DNA of 64,000 nt from Agaricicola taiwanensis (GCF_014635245.1 NZ_BMCP01000001.1:806001-870000); one strand, 5' to 3'; positions 1-9,519 are shown, counted from the stretch's first letter. Program-made: numbers and translations. Notes: a model not told the origin generated them from the sequence alone.

Positions 1-843
1 CAGACGGCGATCGTCATCGCCAAGCCGGCCATGGGCGCCGGGGCCGATGCCGGCCCATTCGCCGGATCGCCAGTAGACGAGATTGTGGCGGCTCTCGGCT
101 CCCGGTCGAGCATGGTTGGAGATTTCGTAAGCCGGCAAACCGGCCTGGCCGGTGAGGTCCTGCGTCACGTCCCAGAACGCCCGCGCAGTATCCTCGTCAG
201 GCATCTGGAGCTTGCCGGCCTTGAACAGCGCGGCAAAAGGCGTGCCCTCTTCGATGGTCAGTTGATAGAGGGACAGATGCTCGGTTCCGCGCGTGATGGC
301 TGTCGCAAGTTCGCGCTGCCACATCTCCGGCGTTTGCCGTGGGCGGGCATAGATCAGATCAAATGACACGCGCGGGAAAATGCGCTGTGCGATATCAAGC
401 GCGGACATGGCCTCGGCCCCGCTGTGCAGACGTCCAAGCGCTTTGAGGTCTTCGTCGTAAAGCGATTGGACGCCAAGCGAGACGCGATTGACACCGGCGG
501 CGCGATAGCCGGTGAAGCGGTCCGCTTCGACGCTGGTGGGGTTTGCCTCCAGGGTGATTTCCGCGTCCGCCTCCAGGCTCCAGTGTCCGGCGATGGCGTC
601 GATGATCGTCTGCGCGGTCGCCGGCTCCATCAGGGAGGGGGTGCCGCCGCCGAAAAAGATTGAGCGCACCTTCTTTCCCGGTGCGAGCGAGGCCATATGC
701 GCGATCTCCGCAACATAGGCCTTCGCATAGTCGGCCTGATCAACGCCGTTGTGGCGGACATGGCTGTTGAAGTCGCAATAGGGACATTTGGCGGCGCAGA
801 ACGGCCAATGCACATAGACGCCAAAGCCAGCATCGCCACTCAT
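1..843 (-). CDS. hemW: HemW, radical SAM heme chaperone (C-terminus cut by window edge)
   Basis: The product is a HemN-like radical SAM protein of the HemW family, which binds and hands on heme. Translated from 843, it begins [20 protein letters not shown] and carries the CxxxCxxC cluster motif (CAAKCPYC) around residues 16-23. The SAM-site stretch FFGGGTPSL lies near residue 65, EITLEANP near 95 and SLGVQSL follows. About 281 of roughly 385 residues are present and the rest lies beyond base 1. The ATG overlaps the rdgB stop by 4 bp (ATGA), which implies translational coupling in the rph-rdgB-hemW block. HemW lacks the HemN oxidase activity despite frequent annotation as coproporphyrinogen oxidase. 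Confidence 0.95.
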   Translation of the reverse strand, partial: MSGDAGFGVYVHWPFCAAKCPYCDFNSHVRHNGVDQADYAKAYVAEIAHMASLAPGKKVRSIFFGGGTPSLMEPATAQTIIDAIAGHWSLEADAEITLEANPTSVEADRFTGYRAAGVNRVSLGVQSLYDEDLKALGRLHSGAEAMSALDIAQRIFPRVSFDLIYARPRQTPEMWQRELATAITRGTEHLSLYQLTIEEGTPFAALFKAGKLQMPDEDTARAFWDVTQDLTGQAGLPAYEISNHARPGAESRHNLVYWRSGEWAGIGPGAHGRLGDDDRRL

Positions 844-1496
844 GGCAGCACCGGTTCGCCAAGGCAGCGGCCGGCAAGGGCGGCGAAGGCGCGGGCGCGG
901 TGTGACAGGCCGGTGCCTCCTTCGGCGCTCCAGCGAATGCCGTGCTTTTCCTCCGAGCTCATCTCGCCGAAGGTGCGCTGATGGTCGTCGGGTTGGAAAA
1001 TGGGGTCATAGCCAAAGCCGCGGTCGCCCCGTGGAGGCCACACCACAATGCCTTCCACAGCACCCTCGATTTCTTCCACATGACCGTCCGGCCAGGCGAG
1101 GCAAAGCGCGGCGACGAAAGCCGCGCGGCGCTGCTGCGGCTCGGTTTTCCCGCGTGCCTCGAGGTCCGCCGCCACTCGAGCCATAGCCGCCCCGAAATCC
1201 TTCTGCGGCCCGCCCCAACGCGCCGAAAAGATGCCGGGCGCGCCCCAGAGCGCCATCACCGCGATGCCGCTGTCATCAGCCAGCGCAGGCAGACCCGACG
1301 CCGTGGCGGCGGCCTCGGCCTTGATGCGCGCGTTTTCGGCAAAGGTGGTGCCGGTCTCCTCCGGCTCGGGAAGACCGAGCTCACCCGCTGAAACGGCCTC
1401 AACTCCGAACGGTGCCAGCAGCTCACGGATTTCCCGGAGCTTGCCCGCATTATGCGTGGCGACAACCAGCTTGGGTTCGGTCAGGCGGCGGCTCAC
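840..1496 (-). CDS. rdgB: XTP/dITP diphosphatase (RdgB/HAM1)
   Basis: This is a 218-residue Ham1/RdgB-family nucleotide pyrophosphatase that hydrolyses dITP, XTP and other non-canonical purine nucleotides, keeping them out of DNA and RNA. The N-terminal [13 protein letters not shown] signature is present, as is the mid-protein ADDSGI stretch and the C-terminal [10 protein letters not shown] block (SHR motif). Length is normal. The start is a GTG at 1496 that overlaps the rph stop as GTGA. The far end overlaps hemW by 4 bp, so all three genes are probably translated from one message. Confidence 0.96.
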   Translation of the reverse strand: MSRRLTEPKLVVATHNAGKLREIRELLAPFGVEAVSAGELGLPEPEETGTTFAENARIKAEAAATASGLPALADDSGIAVMALWGAPGIFSARWGGPQKDFGAAMARVAADLEARGKTEPQQRRAAFVAALCLAWPDGHVEEIEGAVEGIVVWPPRGDRGFGYDPIFQPDDHQRTFGEMSSEEKHGIRWSAEGGTGLSHRARAFAALAGRCLGEPVLP

Positions 1497-2209
1497 GCGA
1501 TGGCTGCCTTCTGCAGTTCGATAAGGGCTGAGGTGCCTTTGCGGGCGAGGCCCAGCATATGGATCAACTGCTCCTCGGAAAAGGGCGCCGCTTCCGCCGT
1601 CCCCTGCACCTCGATCAGTCCGCCGGATCCGGTGATGACGAAGTTGACGTCCGATTCCGCTTCACTGTCCTCAGCGTAATCGAGATCCAGCACCGCAGCG
1701 CCCTTTGAAATGCCGCAGGAGACCGCCGCCACGTGGTCGCCGAGCGGTTTGCCCGATGCGATACCGCGCTCCAGCATCCAGTTAAGGCAATCATGCAGCG
1801 CCACCCAGGCACCCGTGATGGCCGCCGTCCGTGTCCCACCGTCGGCCTGGATCACATCGCAGTCGATGGTGATCTGGCGCTCTCCAAGCCCGCGCAGATT
1901 GACGACCGAGCGCATGGAACGGCCGATGAGGCGCTGAATTTCCTGAGTGCGGCCCGACGGTTTACCGGAGCTCGACTCGCGCCGCGTCCGGGTCAATGTC
2001 GCGCGCGGAAGCATGGAATATTCAGCCGTGACCCATCCCTTGCCGGTGCCGCGCAGCCATGCGGGCGCGCGCTCCTCCACGCTGGCAGTCACCAGCACAT
2101 GGGTTTCGCCGAACTTCACGAAACAGGAACCCTCGGCATAGCGGGCGACGCTGCGCTCAAGCGAAACGGCTCGCATTTCGTCGGGCGCGCGGTTGGATGG
2201 ACGGGTCAT
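1493..2209 (-). CDS. rph: Ribonuclease PH
   Basis: RNase PH is a phosphorolytic 3'-5' exoribonuclease that trims tRNA 3' ends and other structured RNA. Recognisable blocks are [45 protein letters not shown] and the C-terminal DLDYAEDS metal-site region. The ATG at 2209 (238 residues) is preferred over the GTG at 2215 because AAGAGG sits 6 nt upstream. It is the first gene of the rph-rdgB-hemW operon. In many Hyphomicrobiales rph is divergent from hrcA with little between them; here 10.7 kb of transport and catabolic genes separate the two. Confidence 0.96.
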   Translation of the reverse strand: MTRPSNRAPDEMRAVSLERSVARYAEGSCFVKFGETHVLVTASVEERAPAWLRGTGKGWVTAEYSMLPRATLTRTRRESSSGKPSGRTQEIQRLIGRSMRSVVNLRGLGERQITIDCDVIQADGGTRTAAITGAWVALHDCLNWMLERGIASGKPLGDHVAAVSCGISKGAAVLDLDYAEDSEAESDVNFVITGSGGLIEVQGTAEAAPFSEEQLIHMLGLARKGTSALIELQKAAIA

Positions 2210-2267
2210 TGGCACCTCTTGGGATCAAGGCGCCTTCTTTGCCGTGTTATGCCTCTCCCGACAAGGC

Positions 2268-4298
2268 CTATGCCGCCGCAACCGGCACTTGCCGCCACGC
2301 GACGATGTGGCGCGCGAGCACCGGCAGCGCCACAACGAGGCCGATCAGCGTGGAATAGAGCTCCGGCGCCACCATCAGAAGGGCTGCGATGCTGAGCACC
2401 CAGCGTTCCCAGTGTTTGGTGTCCACCAGCAGGTGCCCGGCGAAGGCGGCGGACAGGCACAGGATGCCCGCCACGGCGCCGAACAATCCGAGGAAGAAGC
2501 CGCTCCAGGAAAAGCCTTCGACCATGATGAGAAGCGAGGGCGAGAACACGAAGACGAAAGGCACCAGAACCTTGCCGATGCCGAGCCGGAAGGCGGTGTT
2601 GCCGGCGCGGAACGGATCGGCACCCGCCATGCCGGCCGCGGCATAGGCCGCAAGGGCCACCGGTGGGGTGATGTCGGCAAGCAGGCCGTAATAGAAGACG
2701 AAGAAATGCGCCACGATCGGCTGCACGCCCAGAAGCACCAGTGCGGGCGCAGCAATCGTCACCATGATGATGTAGTTCGCCGTGGTGGGAATGCCGCAGC
2801 CCATCAGGATGCAGACAATGCCGGTCATGATCAGCGTGAAGAGCAGCGTCAGCGTTCCCTGGTCGCCGAGGAACGCCGGCAACCATGACGTCGTCCAGAG
2901 AGCGAGGTCGTTGGCTGTTCCCGTCACGATGAAGGACAGTTTGAAGCCGACGCCGGTGAGGGTCACGACGCCTACCACGATGCCGACCGTCGCGGCCGCC
3001 GCACCAACGGCAAGGGCATATTTGGCGCCATCGCGGAACGCGACGAACAGATCCATCAGGCTCATGCGGCGGCGCGGATTGAGGAAGCCGACGGCGATGC
3101 AGAGCGTGATGCCCCAGAAGGCGGCGAGATAGGGCGTGTATCCCATGACCAGGATGGTGACGAGCGCGATCAGCGGGATCACCGTCGGCCAGTCGGTCTT
3201 GATGACCTCGCGGAGGTTTGGCAGCTCATCGCGGCGCAGGCCCCGCAGGCCCCGTTTCTTTGCTTCGAAATGTACCTGACAGAGGACGCCGAAGAAGTGC
3301 ATGCACGCCGGGACGATGGCCGCCACGATGATGCTCTGATACGGCACGCCCAGGAACTCGATCATCAGGAAGGCCGCGGCTCCCATGATCGGCGGCGTGA
3401 TCTGGCCGCCGGTGGATGAGGTCGCCTCCACGGCGGCGGCGATGTGCTTGGGGTAGCCCAGGCGGATCATCGCCGGGATCGTCAGCGATCCCACCGTTAC
3501 CGTATTGGCGATCGATGAGCCGGAAATCATGCCGAAGAGCGCCGAGCCGAAGATCGAAACCTTGGCGGGGCCGCCGGCGTAGCGCCCAGCCACCCAGGAT
3601 GCGACGTCGATGAAGAGCTGGCCGAGCCCGATCCGGGTCGCCAGCACGCCAAACAGCACGAAGTGGAAGACATAGGTAGCGACGACGCCGAGCGCGACAC
3701 CGTAGACGCCCTGGCTGGTGAGGTAGAGATGATTGATCAGGTTGGAAAAGGACGAGCCGGGGTGAACCAGGACACCCGGAGCATAGCGCCCGAACAGCGC
3801 ATAGGCCATGAAGATCATGGCGATGATCGGCAGGGGCCAGCCGATTGAACGGCGCGTGGCCTCCAGCAGGATGACGATCAGCGCTCCGCCCAACACCACA
3901 TCGGTCGTGTTCGGGTTGCCGACGCGGAACGCGATTTCCTGGAAGGTGAAGGGGACATAAAGCACGGCAACCACCGCCACGGCGGCAAGAAGCCAGTCGA
4001 TCAGGGGTATGCCGAGCGGCCTCAGGGCACTTCCGGCAAGAGAGCCGTCGTAGCCGCCCTTGGCCATGGGAAAGACAAGGAAGATCAGCCCCAGCACGAA
4101 GGCGAGATGGATGCCGCGATGGGTGACTTCCTGCAGGAGGCCGAAGCCAGCCGTGTAATAGTGGAACAGGGATAAGGCGACGAGCAGCACGCCCACAAGC
4201 TGGGTCGCCACAGGGCCGAGCTTCCGGAAGCGCACCTCCGAATCGAATTTTTCCTCAAGCGCCTGCGCCTTGGCTTCATCGAGCTCGACACGCGTCAT
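2268..4298 (-). CDS. TRAP transporter fused permease (4TM/12TM, TAXI type)
   Basis: This is a roughly 676-residue inner-membrane TRAP permease in which the small DctQ-like and large DctM-like subunits are fused, the arrangement typical of TAXI-TRAP systems. It uses an ion gradient to import organic acids delivered by the binding protein encoded just upstream. Membrane segments run throughout. The DctM core is visible in GMISGSSIANTVTVGSLTIPAM and EATSSTGGQITPPIMGAAAF, and again in GCGIPTTANYIIMVTIAAPA. The chosen ATG at 4298 has AGGGGA upstream; an in-frame TTG at 4331 lacks a ribosome site. The substrate is unknown. Confidence 0.93.
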   Translation of the reverse strand: MTRVELDEAKAQALEEKFDSEVRFRKLGPVATQLVGVLLVALSLFHYYTAGFGLLQEVTHRGIHLAFVLGLIFLVFPMAKGGYDGSLAGSALRPLGIPLIDWLLAAVAVVAVLYVPFTFQEIAFRVGNPNTTDVVLGGALIVILLEATRRSIGWPLPIIAMIFMAYALFGRYAPGVLVHPGSSFSNLINHLYLTSQGVYGVALGVVATYVFHFVLFGVLATRIGLGQLFIDVASWVAGRYAGGPAKVSIFGSALFGMISGSSIANTVTVGSLTIPAMIRLGYPKHIAAAVEATSSTGGQITPPIMGAAAFLMIEFLGVPYQSIIVAAIVPACMHFFGVLCQVHFEAKKRGLRGLRRDELPNLREVIKTDWPTVIPLIALVTILVMGYTPYLAAFWGITLCIAVGFLNPRRRMSLMDLFVAFRDGAKYALAVGAAAATVGIVVGVVTLTGVGFKLSFIVTGTANDLALWTTSWLPAFLGDQGTLTLLFTLIMTGIVCILMGCGIPTTANYIIMVTIAAPALVLLGVQPIVAHFFVFYYGLLADITPPVALAAYAAAGMAGADPFRAGNTAFRLGIGKVLVPFVFVFSPSLLIMVEGFSWSGFFLGLFGAVAGILCLSAAFAGHLLVDTKHWERWVLSIAALLMVAPELYSTLIGLVVALPVLARHIVAWRQVPVAAA

Positions 4299-4405
4299 CC
4301 GGGTCCCCTGGCTTAGCCGCCGCCGTGACAACAGACAGCCGGCACCTCCTGGCGCGCGGCTGCCGGCAAGGTCCCCGTGCCGGCACGCGGCACGGGATCA
4401 GGCTT

Positions 4406-5422
4406 TCACTTCAGAAGGCCGGCTTCCTTGTAGAACTTCTCCGCGCCGGCGTGCAGCGGCACACCAAGGCCCTGCAGGGCGGTATCGGTTTTGATCGCCT
4501 TGCCCTTGGCATGGCCGCTGTCGAGCAGCTTGCGAGTATTGTCGTTCCACAGCGCTTTGGTGATGCCGTAGATGAGCTCATCCGGCTGGCTGGCGCTGGT
4601 CACCCACTGGGCATTGACCGAAATGGTCTCCACCTGGCCGACGCCCTTGTAGGTGTCCGCCGGCACCGTGTCCTTGGCGAAGAACTTGTATTCACCGAGG
4701 ATCTTTTCCGCTTCGGGACCGGAGATGGGCACAAGATCGATGCCGCTGGAACTGGCAAGCTCGGCAATCGCGCCGGCCGGATAGCCGCCGACGAAGAAGA
4801 AAGCGTCCATGCCGCCATCGCGCATGCGCTCGCCGGCCTGGTTCGGCTTCAGATATTCCGCCTCGACATCCTTTTCCGTCAGACCATAAGCGGCGAGGAT
4901 CAGCTTCGCATCGACCAGTGTGCCCGATCCCGGCTCATCGAGCGAGACGCGCTTTCCCTTCAAATCCGCCACGGACTTGATGTTCGCGCCTTTGCGGGCG
5001 ACCAGATGAATGGTCTCGGGATAGAGATTGGCGATCACACGAAGGTTTTCCACCTTGGGTTTGCCTTCGTAGACGCCGGTGCCCGTATAGGCCCAGAAGG
5101 CGACGTCCGATTGGGTAAAGCCTGACTCCAGCGAGCCGCCCTGAATGGCGTTGATATTGCCGACCGAGCCGTTGGACGCGACCGCGGTTGCGATCAGGCC
5201 TTCGACACCGCAGGCGCCGCCATCGGCACAGGAGCGGCTTCCAGGCGGGCTTGATATGGCGTTGGCGAGCAGGCCGCCGATTGGAAAATAGGTGCCAGCG
5301 GTGCCGCCGGTGCCGATGCGGAAGAACTGCATCTGCTGGCCCACCGCAGCTGTGGCCACGGCAGCGGCGCCGAAGAGGGCCGCGCCTGCCGCCAGGCGTT
5401 TCATCGTCGTCAACATGCTCAT
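4406..5422 (-). CDS. TAXI family TRAP solute-binding protein
   Basis: This is a secreted periplasmic receptor of 338 residues for the adjacent fused TRAP permease. A signal peptide (MKRLAAGAALFGAAAVATAA) is followed by the TAXI-family opening FRIGTGGTAGTYFPIGG and later TQSDVAFWAYTGTGVYEG. VSLDEPGSGT and DAFFFVGGYPAGAI lie in the mature lobes. The ATG at 5422 is preceded by CAGGAG at 7 nt; the frame stays open to 5551 but without a plausible start. The gene is divergent from the GntR regulator and shares an operator-like palindrome with it. TAXI proteins bind organic acids such as glutamate or oxoacids; the ligand here is not evident. Confidence 0.93.
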   Translation of the reverse strand: MSMLTTMKRLAAGAALFGAAAVATAAVGQQMQFFRIGTGGTAGTYFPIGGLLANAISSPPGSRSCADGGACGVEGLIATAVASNGSVGNINAIQGGSLESGFTQSDVAFWAYTGTGVYEGKPKVENLRVIANLYPETIHLVARKGANIKSVADLKGKRVSLDEPGSGTLVDAKLILAAYGLTEKDVEAEYLKPNQAGERMRDGGMDAFFFVGGYPAGAIAELASSSGIDLVPISGPEAEKILGEYKFFAKDTVPADTYKGVGQVETISVNAQWVTSASQPDELIYGITKALWNDNTRKLLDSGHAKGKAIKTDTALQGLGVPLHAGAEKFYKEAGLLK

Positions 5423-5550
5423 CTGGAAGCTCCTGCCTGTTTCCGGTCTTGGGGCCGGTCGGTTCAGTATGAGCTGATGCTGACACGGTATTGCCATATG
5501 GATCAACAGCCGCAGATGAGCCACTTCGGCTGGCCAATTGCGGACAAACA

Positions 5551-5570
5551 TGTCGACATTATAGATATCT
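5551..5570. promoter_or_regulatory. Predicted GntR operator, site C (TAXI/gntR intergenic)
   Basis: TGTCGACATTATAGATATCT matches site A (6499-6518) at 15 of 20 positions. It lies in the divergent region between the TAXI binding protein and the GntR regulator. On the minus strand it contains a perfect TATAAT (5563 down to 5558), so a bound regulator would cover a likely -10 box of the transporter operon, although no good -35 is visible. Assignment to the neighbouring regulator is an inference. Confidence 0.5.
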
Positions 5571-5641
5571 GTTACATGAGTTGGCTCGGAGCGAGCGGCT
5601 CGCTAGAAGCAGCCGTGCGCTGCCGCTGACGGAATAACTCT

Positions 5642-6358
5642 ATGACCACGAGAACCAACGACATCGAAGCTCCTCAAAACAGCGGAGCGGAGGCCTCAAC
5701 CAACGGGGCTCGTGGTGGCATCATGGAAATCATCGCCCAGTTGCGCGAAATGATCGTCGCGGGCCGGCTCATGCCCCACGAACGCTTGATCGAAGCTGAT
5801 CTCGCGGCGTCGCTGCACACCAACAGGACGAACATCCGCACTGCTTTCGCGGTGCTCGAAGGCGAGGGCCTCGTCGTCCGCGAACCGAACCGCGGCGCTC
5901 GCGTGCGCAACATTTCGGAAGACGAAGCGATCGAGATCGCCGAGGCACGACAGGTGCTGGAGGGGCTGGTCGCGAAAAAGGCGGCGCAACGCGCAACCCC
6001 CGAAAACTGCAGGCCGTTGCAGGACACCATCGAGGCAATGCAGGCCGAGTATGAGACGGGAAATCTCCTGGCGATGTCCCATCTGAACGGGCGACTGCAC
6101 AGCCAGATACTCGAGATGGCGGATAATCGCACGCTGACAAAGCTGATCATGAATCTCAAGCATCAGCTGGTGCGGATTCAGTATCGGGCGATCCTGATGC
6201 CGGATCGCGCAGCTCAGTCGCTCAAGGAGCACAAGCGCATCGTCGCGGCGATCGTTTCACGCTCGGAACAGGAGGCGGAGGCGGCCATGCGCGACCACCT
6301 CAGTTCGGTTCTGGAAAATCTGCAGAAATCTTTCGAGATGACGCACTCCTTCGCTTAG
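5642..6358 (+). CDS. GntR family transcriptional regulator (FCD/FadR subfamily)
   Basis: This is a 238-residue regulator. A winged-helix GntR domain occupies about residues 25-95 (LREMIVAGRLMPHERLIEADLAASL, then EGEGLVVREPNRGARVRNIS). An all-helical FCD ligand-binding domain fills the rest (EIAEARQVLEGLVAKKAA, then HLNGRLHSQILEMADN). FCD regulators usually sense a small organic acid of the pathway they control. It sits between the TAXI-TRAP genes (divergent) and the ThDP enzyme operon (same strand). It is the obvious candidate to bind the palindrome repeated at 5551, 6499 and 12808, and therefore to govern the whole island. Confidence 0.93.
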   Translation: MTTRTNDIEAPQNSGAEASTNGARGGIMEIIAQLREMIVAGRLMPHERLIEADLAASLHTNRTNIRTAFAVLEGEGLVVREPNRGARVRNISEDEAIEIAEARQVLEGLVAKKAAQRATPENCRPLQDTIEAMQAEYETGNLLAMSHLNGRLHSQILEMADNRTLTKLIMNLKHQLVRIQYRAILMPDRAAQSLKEHKRIVAAIVSRSEQEAEAAMRDHLSSVLENLQKSFEMTHSFA

Positions 6359-6441
6359 TCGCGGTTCGAACTTCCGTCGAGCTGAGTTCTGCGCATTCAG
6401 CATGGCTTTCGGTTTCTGACCCGCCGCGGCCTGGTTCCAAA

Positions 6442-6458
6442 GAGCTGGGCCCCAGCTC
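6442..6458 (+). terminator. Possible weak hairpin after gntR
   Basis: GAGCTGGG and CCCAGCTC are inverted around a single C, so only about six pairs can form around a tight loop. No T-run follows. It lies 84 bp past the gntR stop and upstream of the promoter of the ThDP gene. Confidence 0.25.
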
Positions 6459-6498
6459 GCATGAACAGGCTGGGATCACAAGCTTCGCTTCTTGAGAT

Positions 6499-6541
6499 TG
6501 TCAACAATATAGTTGACTGGCTTGTCGGCATCGGATGTGAT
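6499..6541 (+). promoter_or_regulatory. Predicted promoter and operator, site A, of the ThDP-SBP-SDR operon
   Basis: The 20-bp near-palindrome TGTCAACAATATAGTTGACT (6499-6518) has perfect 6-bp arms GTCAAC/GTTGAC. Its right arm supplies TTGACT as a -35 element (6513-6518). After exactly 17 bp comes TGTGAT (6536-6541), matching four of six -10 positions. This predicts a start of transcription near 6548 and an 80-nt leader. A protein bound to the palindrome would block the -35, which fits repression by the upstream GntR protein. The same layout is found at site B (12808-12827). Confidence 0.6.
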
Positions 6542-6627
6542 TGGCTCCTGATCAGGCTTCGCAGCCTTTTGAACGCCGGCGAAATCGCCGCACAGCAAAG
6601 CAATTTCCAGGGCAGGACAGGTGAACC

Positions 6628-8304
6628 ATGAGCGGCTCAAAAATTTACAAGCTTCTTGCCGAGGCCTTTTTCCTTGAAGGTGTCGATACACACTTCACCC
6701 TGATGGGTGACGGCAACATGCATTGGGTGTCCACCCTTGCCGGCTATCAGGGCGTCCGGACGATTTATGTCCGGCATGAGCATTGTGCCTGCGCGGCAGC
6801 GTCCGCCTATGCCACAGCCACCGGAAAGGTGGGCGTTGCCTCGGTCACCTGCGGTCCAGGCCTCACTCAGCTCTCCACCGCGCTCGCAACGGCGGTCCGC
6901 GCGCGCATTCCGCTGGTGGTTTTTGCCGGCGAGAGCCCGTTGAATATGTCCTGGTATAATCAGGAGATCGACCAGGGCCCGATCGTTACGGCCACCGGTG
7001 CCCATTACATCCAGGCGCACAGCCTGCCCCGTATGCTGGAATATGTGCGCAACGCCTTTTTCATCGCGCGCATGGAACAGCGCCCGGTCGTGCTCGGCGT
7101 CCCCTATGATCTTCAGAAGCAGCTTCTGGAGCCCTCCAAGCCCTACGTTCCCTCGACCGAGTTCATCCCGGACACGGGCCGCATGGTGCCCAATCCCGCA
7201 TTCGTTGAGCGCGCGGCGGATCGAGTGGCGCAGGCCAAGCGCATCATCGTCATCGCCGGGCGTGGCGCGAAAAAGGCCGGGGCGCAGGAGGCGTGCCGGA
7301 AACTTGCCGGCATGGTGGACGCGCTGCTGGCAACCACGCTGCCGGTTCGCGGCCTGTTCGACGAGGACGAGTTCTCGCTCGGCGTCGCCGGCGGCTTCTC
7401 ATCGGAGGTCGCGCGCGAGAAGTTCGACGAATGCGACCTGGTCATCTCCGTTGGCGCCAGCATGACCCATCACACGGTCGATGGCGGAAAGCTGTTTCCC
7501 AATGCGGATGTGATCCAGATTGACTGTGACCCGGCCGGCATCCGCCAGGGCCTGAAGGTGGCCGACCTTTACGTGCGCGCCGACGCGAAAGCCGGTGTCG
7601 AGGCGCTCATCTCAGCCGTTGAAGCGCGCAAGGGTACGCGCGAGGCGTCGTGGCGCACCCCGGAGCTGGCACGTCGGATCATCGAGGAGCCGTCGGACAG
7701 TGAAAGCTTCCCGGAACAAAAGGGAATGCTGGATCCGCGGGACGCGATCGCAGCCCTCAACCGGGTCATTCCGAAAGACTGGGAGATCGTCAACTCCTCC
7801 GGGCATTGCTCGTTCTATCCGGCACAGATGCGCGGCCGCAGCGCGGAGCGCTTCCTGGTGATCCGGGAGTTCGGTGCAATCGGGAATGGCGTATCCTATG
7901 CCATTGGCATGGCGGCGGCCAAACCTGAAAAGACGATCGTTCTCATCGACGGCGATGGCAGCTTTTACATGCATGTCCAGGAGCTGGAGACGATCCGGCG
8001 GCACAATCTGCGCATTCTGATCTGTGTGCTGAACGATGGCGCGTTCGGCGCCGAAATACACAAGCTGCGATCGGATGGTATCGACGACAGCGGCTCCACC
8101 TTCGGCCGTGGCGACCTCGGCAAGCTCGCGCAGGGGTTTGGCCTTCGTGGATCCACCATCACCTCGCCCGACCAATTCGCCGAACGGCTCGAAGGCTTCA
8201 AGGGCGGCGCCGGCAGCGAAATCTGGGACATCCATGTCTCCGATCTCGTCATGTCTCCGGTCATGCGCCGCGCAGTGAAGAAGAAAATGGCGCCTGCAAA
8301 ATAA
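6628..8304 (+). CDS. ThDP-dependent enzyme, acetolactate synthase-like (copy 1)
   Basis: This 558-residue protein has the three-domain acetolactate synthase/decarboxylase architecture. It shows the catalytic cofactor-activating glutamate at about residue 51 (VRHEHCACAAAS), a central domain with VIAGRGAKKAGAQEA, and the ThDP-Mg motif GDGSFYMHVQELE near residue 442 ending in VLNDGAFGAE. It should make or break a C-C bond next to a carbonyl, for example by decarboxylating or condensing a 2-oxo acid, but the substrate cannot be named. The ribosome site is AGGTG before ATG. It leads an operon with the binding protein and SDR. A homologue of nearly equal length lies at 11065-12738, so true biosynthetic acetolactate synthase is unlikely: there is no small subunit nearby. 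Confidence 0.9.
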   Translation: MSGSKIYKLLAEAFFLEGVDTHFTLMGDGNMHWVSTLAGYQGVRTIYVRHEHCACAAASAYATATGKVGVASVTCGPGLTQLSTALATAVRARIPLVVFAGESPLNMSWYNQEIDQGPIVTATGAHYIQAHSLPRMLEYVRNAFFIARMEQRPVVLGVPYDLQKQLLEPSKPYVPSTEFIPDTGRMVPNPAFVERAADRVAQAKRIIVIAGRGAKKAGAQEACRKLAGMVDALLATTLPVRGLFDEDEFSLGVAGGFSSEVAREKFDECDLVISVGASMTHHTVDGGKLFPNADVIQIDCDPAGIRQGLKVADLYVRADAKAGVEALISAVEARKGTREASWRTPELARRIIEEPSDSESFPEQKGMLDPRDAIAALNRVIPKDWEIVNSSGHCSFYPAQMRGRSAERFLVIREFGAIGNGVSYAIGMAAAKPEKTIVLIDGDGSFYMHVQELETIRRHNLRILICVLNDGAFGAEIHKLRSDGIDDSGSTFGRGDLGKLAQGFGLRGSTITSPDQFAERLEGFKGGAGSEIWDIHVSDLVMSPVMRRAVKKKMAPAK

Positions 8305-8352
8305 AAAAAGACGGAGTGAAGAATTCGGACAATAAAATTTGGGAGGAAACAA

Positions 8353-9438
8353 ATGACATGGCATGGCGATAACAATGCCGGCACCCTTGCTGGTGCATGG
8401 GTCAGAAAGATCACGTCTTGTGCCGTTGCGATCGCGGCAGCACTGAGCCTGAGCACGGTCACGGCCGGCGCGCAGGAGAACTGGGATGAGGTCCTCGCCG
8501 GGGCGAAGAAGGAGGGCAAGGTCGTCCTCTACAGCAACCTGCAGCCCAATGGGGTCGAGGCTTTGCTGCAGAAGTTCCGTGAGGATCATCCGGACATTGC
8601 AACGGAGCAGATCAGGCTGGGTGCTCCCCCGATGCTGGAACGCTTCGTCGCGGAATATAATTCCGGCCGGCATATCGTCGACGTCATGATCACCTATCCC
8701 GACGAGCGCCTTCTGAAGGGCATCGACGAGGAGGACTGGGCGATGACATGGACGCCGCCGGAGCTGAAGAACTTTGCCCCCGAGCATAGCCGCAAGAACC
8801 AGCTCTTCACGCTGCAGCAGGCCAGAGAGGCGATCATCTGGAATAAGAACCTGGTGACCGATGACGAAGCGCCCAAGGAATGGACGGATCTCTTCGACCC
8901 CAAATGGAAGGGCAAGATCGGCTTCAATCCGCCCTGGCGTGCGCTCGCGATCCAGCAGATCATCGCCTACTGGGAGGACGAGCTGAAGCTGGGTGATACC
9001 GCAGCCAAGCTGAAAGCGCAGGATGTCCGATTCTTCGAAGGGTCGGGCGGCATCATCCAGGCGGTTGTACGCGGCGACGTCGCGGTGGCCGAACTGACCG
9101 ACATCCCCCTTCATCCGCTCCTGGAGGATGGGGCACCGGTCGGCTTCATCTATCCCAAGTCGGGAACGACGGTGACCAATGGCGTCGGTTTCGTCGCCGC
9201 GAAGGCCCCCCACCCGAATGCCGCGAAGGTGTTTTTGAACTGGCTGATGACCGAAAAGGGCCAGGAACAGCTGCTGACCTTTGGCGGCTTGTCCGTCACC
9301 CGTACGGGAGCAAAATCGCTTGAGCACCTTCCGGCAACGACCGAGCTTCCCAAGGTCGTCGATGGCCTGAGCCTGATCGATTCAGAAAGGCAGGCCAAGA
9401 TCGTCAACCACTACCGGACCACATTCGGCGTCCGCTGA
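8353..9438 (+). CDS. Orphan periplasmic solute-binding protein (type 2, Fe/AfuA-like)
   Basis: This is a 361-residue extracellular binding protein. A basic N-terminus and hydrophobic stretch end near VTAGAQENW as a signal peptide. The mature part shows the family blocks WDEVLAGAKKEGKVVLYSNL, AREAIIWNKNLV, WTDLFDPKWKGKIG and GTTVTNGVGFVAAKAPHPNAAK. A strong GGAGGAAACAA precedes the ATG. Relatives deliver ferric iron, thiamine or organic anions to ABC permeases, but no ABC permease or ATPase gene is nearby. It may serve a permease encoded elsewhere. It is co-directional with the ThDP gene (48-bp gap) and the SDR gene. Confidence 0.88.
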   Translation: MTWHGDNNAGTLAGAWVRKITSCAVAIAAALSLSTVTAGAQENWDEVLAGAKKEGKVVLYSNLQPNGVEALLQKFREDHPDIATEQIRLGAPPMLERFVAEYNSGRHIVDVMITYPDERLLKGIDEEDWAMTWTPPELKNFAPEHSRKNQLFTLQQAREAIIWNKNLVTDDEAPKEWTDLFDPKWKGKIGFNPPWRALAIQQIIAYWEDELKLGDTAAKLKAQDVRFFEGSGGIIQAVVRGDVAVAELTDIPLHPLLEDGAPVGFIYPKSGTTVTNGVGFVAAKAPHPNAAKVFLNWLMTEKGQEQLLTFGGLSVTRTGAKSLEHLPATTELPKVVDGLSLIDSERQAKIVNHYRTTFGVR

Positions 9439-9452
9439 CCAGAATACCGGAG

Positions 9453-9474
9453 CGACGCGGCCTCTGCCGCGTCG
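9453..9474 (+). terminator. Intercistronic hairpin between binding protein and SDR
   Basis: CGACGCGGC and GCCGCGTCG form a perfect 9-bp stem around the loop CTCT, 15 bp past the binding-protein stop. No T-run follows, so it may stabilise the upstream mRNA or attenuate read-through into the SDR gene rather than stop transcription. Confidence 0.45.
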
Positions 9475-9519
9475 TGCTTCCCATCATCCACCATATCGAT
9501 GCAGCAAGGGAGAAGCGGG

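Noticed and set aside
7612-9327. A 571-codon ORF on minus over the ThDP and binding-protein genes
   Set aside because: It is antisense to two genes with clear motifs and has no recognisable domain.
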